Positions 13,794 to 14,306 of a DNA stretch of 14,306 nucleotides are shown one piece after another (the stretch's first letter is position 1; each line of letters starts with the position of its first letter). The stretch is from contig JAUWSZ010000011.1 of the NCBI GenBank assembly GCA_030609865.1, forward strand, positions 1 through 14,306, given 5' to 3'. Both the position numbers and the translations under genes were made by a program. Below the pieces are notes generated by a model. The model had not been told where the DNA came from. It saw only the letters and a list, made by a program, of their open reading frames with translations, and searched no databases. This DNA is from a bacterium (GTDB taxonomy: Bacteria; Desulfobacterota; DSWW01).

Positions 13794-14306
13794 AAGCTTT
13801 CTGGCACCCCAGTTGGAACAATACGTCGCTTATCGGAAGAGCCTCGGCTATGCCAAACAGAGCCTGAAGCCATCCCTTCGGGCCTTGGACCGATATGTGA
13901 AGGGAAAAGGCGTCCAGGAACAATTGTTGCCGCCCTCCTTTTTCCTGCAGTTTAGGGCAGAGCTCAAAAAGCGGCCAAGCACCGTGAACACGGTCCTTTC
14001 CGGAGTCCGCAGCTTCTTTCAGTTCCTCGTGCGCCAGGGCATTTACGAAGAAAATCCCCTCAAGGATGTTCCTCCTCTTCCCAAGACCTATTTCATCCCT
14101 TTTATCTTCTCCCCGGAACAGGTCGAAGAACTCCTCTCAGCCGCGTGCAAGAGAATCCGCAGGGACGAGCAGTATTTCGTAACCGATCTCGCCCAGTATC
14201 TGGCCATCGTGCTTTTGGCCCGCTGCGGGATGAGGATCAAAGAGCCCTTAGGACTGTTGCGAACGCACTACCGACGAGACGAGGGAACCCTTTACATCGA
14301 AAAAAC
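13780..14306 (+). CDS. Second tyrosine recombinase (RIT-B-like), 3' end outside window
   Basis: The 175 visible codons from ATG 13780, too close to the edge to appear as a full gene, encode an N-terminal SAM-like domain (LEQYVAYRKSLGYAKQSLK, then STVNTVLSGVRSFFQFLV, residues 11-95). The catalytic domain then begins with the first active-site Arg152 (LLARCGMRIKEPLGL) and the start of the following hairpin (GTLYIEK). The ATG lies inside the last codons of the preceding recombinase (14-bp overlap, different frame). The remaining Lys, H-x-x-R, His and Tyr should be downstream. A third recombinase directly after it would confirm a RIT element. Confidence 0.85.
   Translation, partial: MKPFESFLAPQLEQYVAYRKSLGYAKQSLKPSLRALDRYVKGKGVQEQLLPPSFFLQFRAELKKRPSTVNTVLSGVRSFFQFLVRQGIYEENPLKDVPPLPKTYFIPFIFSPEQVEELLSAACKRIRRDEQYFVTDLAQYLAIVLLARCGMRIKEPLGLLRTHYRRDEGTLYIEK

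Overview
The window looks like a piece of an anaerobic, probably Desulfobacterota-like (syntrophic or sulfate-reducing) genome of moderately high GC. This is inferred from gene content: a flavin/Fe-S old-yellow-enzyme reductase, a thiolase-like protein paired with a DUF35 zinc/OB-fold partner, an acyl-CoA dehydrogenase, and a giant radical-dehydratase-type CoA activase are typical of anaerobes that degrade aromatic, alicyclic or other awkward acyl-CoAs. No rRNA, tRNA or CRISPR array is visible.

Region 1 (1-5764, all + strand). After the last 38 codons of an unrecognised gene (3-119) comes a five-gene cluster that is probably one operon: OYE-family oxidoreductase with a 4Fe-4S motif (193-1557), SCP-x/Ltp2-type thiolase-like protein lacking the usual nucleophilic Cys (1606-2796), DUF35 partner (2883-3338), acyl-CoA dehydrogenase (3477-4640) and amidohydrolase-2 family metalloenzyme (4715-5764). 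The gaps of 48-138 bp carry hairpins and REP-like sequences. Together they look like steps that reduce, desaturate, cleave a C-C bond in, and hydrolyse or decarboxylate a CoA thioester. The substrate cannot be read from the sequence, and no enoyl-CoA hydratase or hydroxyacyl-CoA dehydrogenase is present here.

Region 2 (5771-10102, - strand). A 1,443-codon activase (two ASKHA ATPase units, DUF2229, HgdB/BcrC-like C-terminus) converges on the operon with only 6 bp between stop codons. Its frame is cut by one in-frame TAG at codon 1243; the remaining 200 codons stay open in the same frame and carry the expected conserved C-terminus.

Region 3 (10103-11051). A divergent spacer with candidate promoters leads to a second OYE-family gene that keeps its first 12-13 codons but has lost roughly 155 internal codons, out of frame. 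It is a pseudogene.

Region 4 (11052-14306). A non-coding stretch with tandem and dispersed repeats, a perfect TATAAT box, a possible leader peptide and a hairpin precedes what appears to be a mobile element: a zinc-ribbon DUF6431-like protein, a small CHC2 (primase-type) zinc-finger protein, and two overlapping tyrosine recombinases (the second runs off the window). The overlapping recombinases resemble a RIT (recombinase-in-trio) element with two extra zinc proteins in front. The amber codon, the gene-internal deletion and the mobile element lie within about 5 kb, so this side of the locus appears to be decaying.
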